Positions 14,850 to 16,757 of a stretch of DNA of 16,757 nt are shown here, piece by piece. Made by a program: the position numbers and the translations under genes. A model generated the notes under the pieces. That model did no database searches. It was given only the letters and a program-made list of their open reading frames with translations, and was not told the origin of the DNA. Origin of the DNA: Deltaproteobacteria bacterium (lineage in GTDB: Bacteria; Desulfobacterota; Binatia; Binatales; Binataceae); contig JAJXYM010000232.1 in NCBI GenBank assembly GCA_021780585.1, positions 1-16,757 on the forward strand. The letters are read 5' to 3'. The stretch's first letter is position 1, and every line of letters starts with the position of its first letter.

Positions 14850-15879
14850 GACGGGGAAGGACGTCCGCCGCCGCGGCCATCCGCGCCGGATTCGGCTGCT
14901 CGTGGCCGAGCACCGGATGCGGCCGATAAGGCGCCTCCAGCGCCGCGACTTCCTCCGCCGTCAGCTCGAGCTCAACCGACGCGATAATCTCCTTGAGATG
15001 GTTCGCCTTGGTCGCGCCGACGATCGGCGCGGTCACGCCCGGCGCCTGCAGAATCCATGCGCAAGCCACCTGCGCCGGCGTCGCGCCGCGCTCACGCGCG
15101 ACCTTTTCGGTCGCCTCCGCGATATCGTAGTCGTGCTCCTGATGGTACAGCCCGCGGGCGAAATCGTCCGTGCGCGCCCTGAGCGTCGCCGCGTCTCCGC
15201 CCTCGCGCTTGCGATTCCCGGCCAGAAAGCCGCGCGCCAGCGGACTCCACGGAATCACGCCCACGCCCTGGTCGATACAGAGCGGAATCATCTCGCGCTC
15301 CTCCTCGCGATAGACCAGGTTGTAATGGTTCTGCATCGCGACAAACCGATGCCATCCGCGCTCGCCCGCCGTATGCAGCGCCTTGGAGAACTGCCACGCC
15401 GCCATGCTGCTGGCGCCGAGATAGCGCACCTTGCCATGGCGCACGAGCGTGTCGAGCGCGTCGAGCGTCTCCTCGATCTGAGTCGAATAGTCCCAGCGAT
15501 GGATCTGATACAGGTCGATGTAATCCATCTTGAGGCGGCGCAGGGAGTTTTCGCACGCCTCCATGATATGCTTGCGGCTGAGGCCGCGGCGGTTCGGCCC
15601 CTTCGCCATCGCGCCGTGAACCTTGGTGGCGAGGACGATATCGTCCCGCGACGCCATCTCGCCCAGCCAGCGGCCGGTGATCTCCTCGCTGACGCCGACC
15701 GAATAGACGTCGGCGGTGTCGAAGAAGGTGATTCCCGCTTCCAGCGCGAGCTTGAAATGTTCGCGCGCCTCGTCCGCGCCAACCGTCCATTCGCGCCATT
15801 TCTTGTCGCCGTAACTCATGCATCCGAGGCAGATGCGCGAGACGGTCATGCCGGTATTGCCGAGCCTGGTGTACTGCAT
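14836..15879 (-). CDS. aldo/keto reductase with repeat-derived C-terminus
   Basis: NADPH-dependent aldo-keto reductase, 347 residues, of the group that begins MQYTRLGNTGMTVSRICLGCMSYG. The catalytic tetrad is present: D54 and Y59 (FFDTADVYS), K86 (LATKVHG) and H127 (YQIHRWD). SPLARGFLAG and the cofactor loop APIVGATKANHLKE are also seen. The physiological substrate is unknown. The start is supported by AGGAG about 5 bases upstream (15885-15889). Homology to the family normally finishes near HPVLGH (residue 326). The last 21 residues look unrelated, and the final HGRA and stop codon lie within the palindrome at 14827-14849, so repeat insertion seems to have replaced the original end. Confidence 0.92.
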   Translation of the reverse strand: MQYTRLGNTGMTVSRICLGCMSYGDKKWREWTVGADEAREHFKLALEAGITFFDTADVYSVGVSEEITGRWLGEMASRDDIVLATKVHGAMAKGPNRRGLSRKHIMEACENSLRRLKMDYIDLYQIHRWDYSTQIEETLDALDTLVRHGKVRYLGASSMAAWQFSKALHTAGERGWHRFVAMQNHYNLVYREEEREMIPLCIDQGVGVIPWSPLARGFLAGNRKREGGDAATLRARTDDFARGLYHQEHDYDIAEATEKVARERGATPAQVACAWILQAPGVTAPIVGATKANHLKEIIASVELELTAEEVAALEAPYRPHPVLGHEQPNPARMAAAADVLPRHGRA

Positions 15880-15884
15880 CGTCG

Positions 15885-15889
15885 CTCCT
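15885..15889 (-). promoter_or_regulatory. Shine-Dalgarno of the second aldo/keto reductase
   Basis: AGGAG on the - strand lies 5 bases before the ATG at 15879. Confidence 0.55.
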
Positions 15890-16000
15890 GTGCGAGTCGC
15901 GTCGTTATGGGCGAATGCGCCGCGTGCTTCGATCGATTGTCGGATTATTCCGAGAAGAAGTTGTCCGCCGCTGGCGCGTTGTCAAGCGTCGCCGCAATGG

Positions 16001-16095
16001 ATGGCCGGGTCAAGCCCGGCCATGAAGCGCTGCCGTCACCCTCGGGCTTGACCCGAGGGTCCATCGGTCTGGATGGCCGGGTCAAGCCCGGCCAT
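16001..16095 (+). repeat. palindrome cluster without nuclease: three units
   Basis: TGGCCGGG-type palindromes at 16001-16023 and 16073-16095 flank a CCCTCGGG-type palindrome at 16039-16059. The spacer CCATCGGTCTGGATGG corresponds to that in the cassette arms. This fills most of the non-coding stretch between the aldo-keto reductase (15879) and tam (16299). The rest of that stretch (15890-16000 and 16208-16298) shows no feature I can support. Confidence 0.85.
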
Positions 16096-16154
16096 GACGG
16101 TCGCGGACGACGCTCCGCATCGGCCATGACGGTCGCGGACTACGCTCCGCATCG
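16091..16154 (+). repeat. 32-base direct duplication
   Basis: Two adjacent 32-base copies beginning GCCATGACGGTCGCGGAC, at 16091 and 16123, differ at one base. The first copy starts inside the arm of the preceding palindrome. Each holds a short inverted repeat, GCGGA / TCCGC. Confidence 0.85.
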
Positions 16155-16184
16155 GGCGCGGCCATCGCGCAAACAACGAACGTC

Positions 16185-16207
16185 ATCCTCGGGCTTGACC
16201 CGAGGAT
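16185..16207 (+). repeat. CCTCGGG-type palindrome
   Basis: A 23-base unit with arms ATCCTCGGG / CCCGAGGAT and centre CTTGA. It is a variant of the unit at 16039-16059, with compensating changes on both arms that keep the stem paired. Confidence 0.8.
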
Positions 16208-16298
16208 CCACGGGCGCCGCATTGGCGCCGGCGCTTGTTCGGATGGGACGTGCGCCGTATGCTCGGGCGCGACGCGATCGCGTCCGTGAGTCCGTTCG

Positions 16299-16757
16299 AT
16301 GGCTGATTGGGACCCCGAACTTTATCATCGCTTCCGCCGCTACCGCGCCGAACCGGTCGAATTGATCTTCGCCCGCCTGCGCTTCGCGCGCGGCGCCGAA
16401 GAAAGAATCGTCGATCTCGGCTGCGGCACCGGCGAGCATACGATCGAACTCGCGCGCCGCTCGGGCGGCCACGCCCGCGGCATCGATTCCTCCCCCGCGA
16501 TGATCGACAAAGCCAACGAACTGCGCGCCGCGCTCGACCCGGAATTACGGGCGCGCGTCGCCTTCGTCCGCGAGGATATCCGCGATTTCGCCGCCGAGAG
16601 CGAATACACGATCGTCTTTTCGAACGCCGCTCTGCAATGGCTCGGCGACCATCGCGCGGTGTTGGCCGCCTGCTTCCGCGCCCTGACGCCCGGCGGTGAA
16701 ATGGCGATCCAGATGCCCGCCAATGAGCATGAGACCGCCCAGGCGACCTTGACCGCG
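16299..16757 (+). CDS. tam: trans-aconitate 2-methyltransferase (5' part; runs off window)
   Basis: SAM-dependent methyltransferase that methylates trans-aconitate, a by-product of aconitase that inhibits the TCA cycle. 153 codons are present and the frame is open at the window's end; the family has about 250 residues. The opening MADWDPELYHRF matches the Tam signature (E. coli MSDWNPSLYLHF, recalled). The SAM-binding motif VDLGCGTGEHT is at 38-48, then GIDSSPAMI, the acidic VREDIRDF, and VFSNAALQWLGDH, which is characteristic of Tam. PGGEMAIQMPAN also fits. The ATG at 16299 is chosen from this homology; no good ribosome binding site is seen. It lies about 2.3 kb downstream of acnA on the same strand. 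Confidence 0.9.
   Translation, partial: MADWDPELYHRFRRYRAEPVELIFARLRFARGAEERIVDLGCGTGEHTIELARRSGGHARGIDSSPAMIDKANELRAALDPELRARVAFVREDIRDFAAESEYTIVFSNAALQWLGDHRAVLAACFRALTPGGEMAIQMPANEHETAQATLTA

Larger units (their letters stand above)
13984..14852. mobile_element. candidate GIY-YIG/palindrome cassette
   Basis: An 869-base unit between acnA and an aldo-keto reductase. From outside to inside both ends carry the same parts in mirror order: a TGGCCGGG-type palindrome, a CCTCGGG-type palindrome, a ladder of 23-25 base half-palindromes, a shared 42-base strip (14090-14131 and 14639-14680, inverted, one mismatch), and a further TGGCCGGG palindrome next to the nuclease gene. The left arm has extra 46-base tandem copies. 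No transposase, integrase or obvious target-site duplication is seen, so calling it mobile is inference from the inverted arms and the nuclease. Confidence 0.4.

Noticed and set aside
14498..14851. Short + strand frames rich in SPSG and HPRAS
   Set aside because: They are translations of the 23-base ladder and palindromes, with no ribosome site or homology.
14827..16365. 512-codon + strand frame across the aldo-keto reductase and the palindromes
   Set aside because: It is the antisense shadow of the reductase, followed by repeat-derived peptide (DGRVKPGHDG type), a known kind of false protein from these palindromes.
16299..16757. Generic SAM methyltransferase of the ubiquinone/menaquinone biosynthesis type
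   Set aside because: The MADWDPELY start and the SNAALQWL motif are specific to trans-aconitate methyltransferase, and the gene lies near aconitase.

Overview
GC-rich bacterial chromosome (roughly two thirds G+C by eye) with dense housekeeping-type metabolic genes and two islands of palindromic repeats. The palindromes (core TGGCCGGGCTTGACCCGGCC, and a second core CCTCGGGCTTGACCCGAGG) resemble repeats common in alphaproteobacterial genomes. The protein families are proteobacterial in character, but no rRNA or marker gene fixes the lineage, and another GC-rich group (for example an uncultured deltaproteobacterial relative) cannot be excluded.

Left block (1-8934, all + strand): a flotillin-like SPFH/band-7 membrane protein; a DUF952 gene broken by a 2-base CG contraction; an aldo-keto reductase; a QorA-type NADPH:quinone reductase; acetate kinase with every catalytic residue present; the two subunits of a bd-type quinol oxidase, translationally overlapping; and a small FMN/F420 split-barrel protein. 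The genes lean towards redox work and low-oxygen energy metabolism (acetate kinase for ATP, bd oxidase for O2 reduction), but apart from cydA-cydB the spacing does not prove one operon.

Middle block (9001-13957): a secreted protein with three DUF5666-like repeats on the - strand, ending in a clear rho-independent terminator; a divergently transcribed, membrane-anchored protein built from an exact 23-residue DxxG repeat; and a full-length AcnA-type aconitase with two small palindromes in its leader.

Right block (13958-16757): a repeat-rich island. A 95-residue GIY-YIG nuclease gene on the - strand sits between two perfect 30-base inverted copies of the palindrome, and these sit inside larger mirror-image arms made of palindromes plus 23-25 base ladders. 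The right arm runs into a second aldo-keto reductase and supplies its stop codon. A second palindrome cluster without a nuclease follows, then the start of a trans-aconitate methyltransferase (tam), which runs off the window. Aconitase and Tam belong together biochemically: Tam detoxifies trans-aconitate formed from the aconitase intermediate. The repeat/nuclease island lies between them.

The strongest candidate for something undescribed is the GIY-YIG gene with its bracketing palindromes, which may be a nuclease-linked repeat unit analogous to REP/RAYT systems. That is inference from architecture only.
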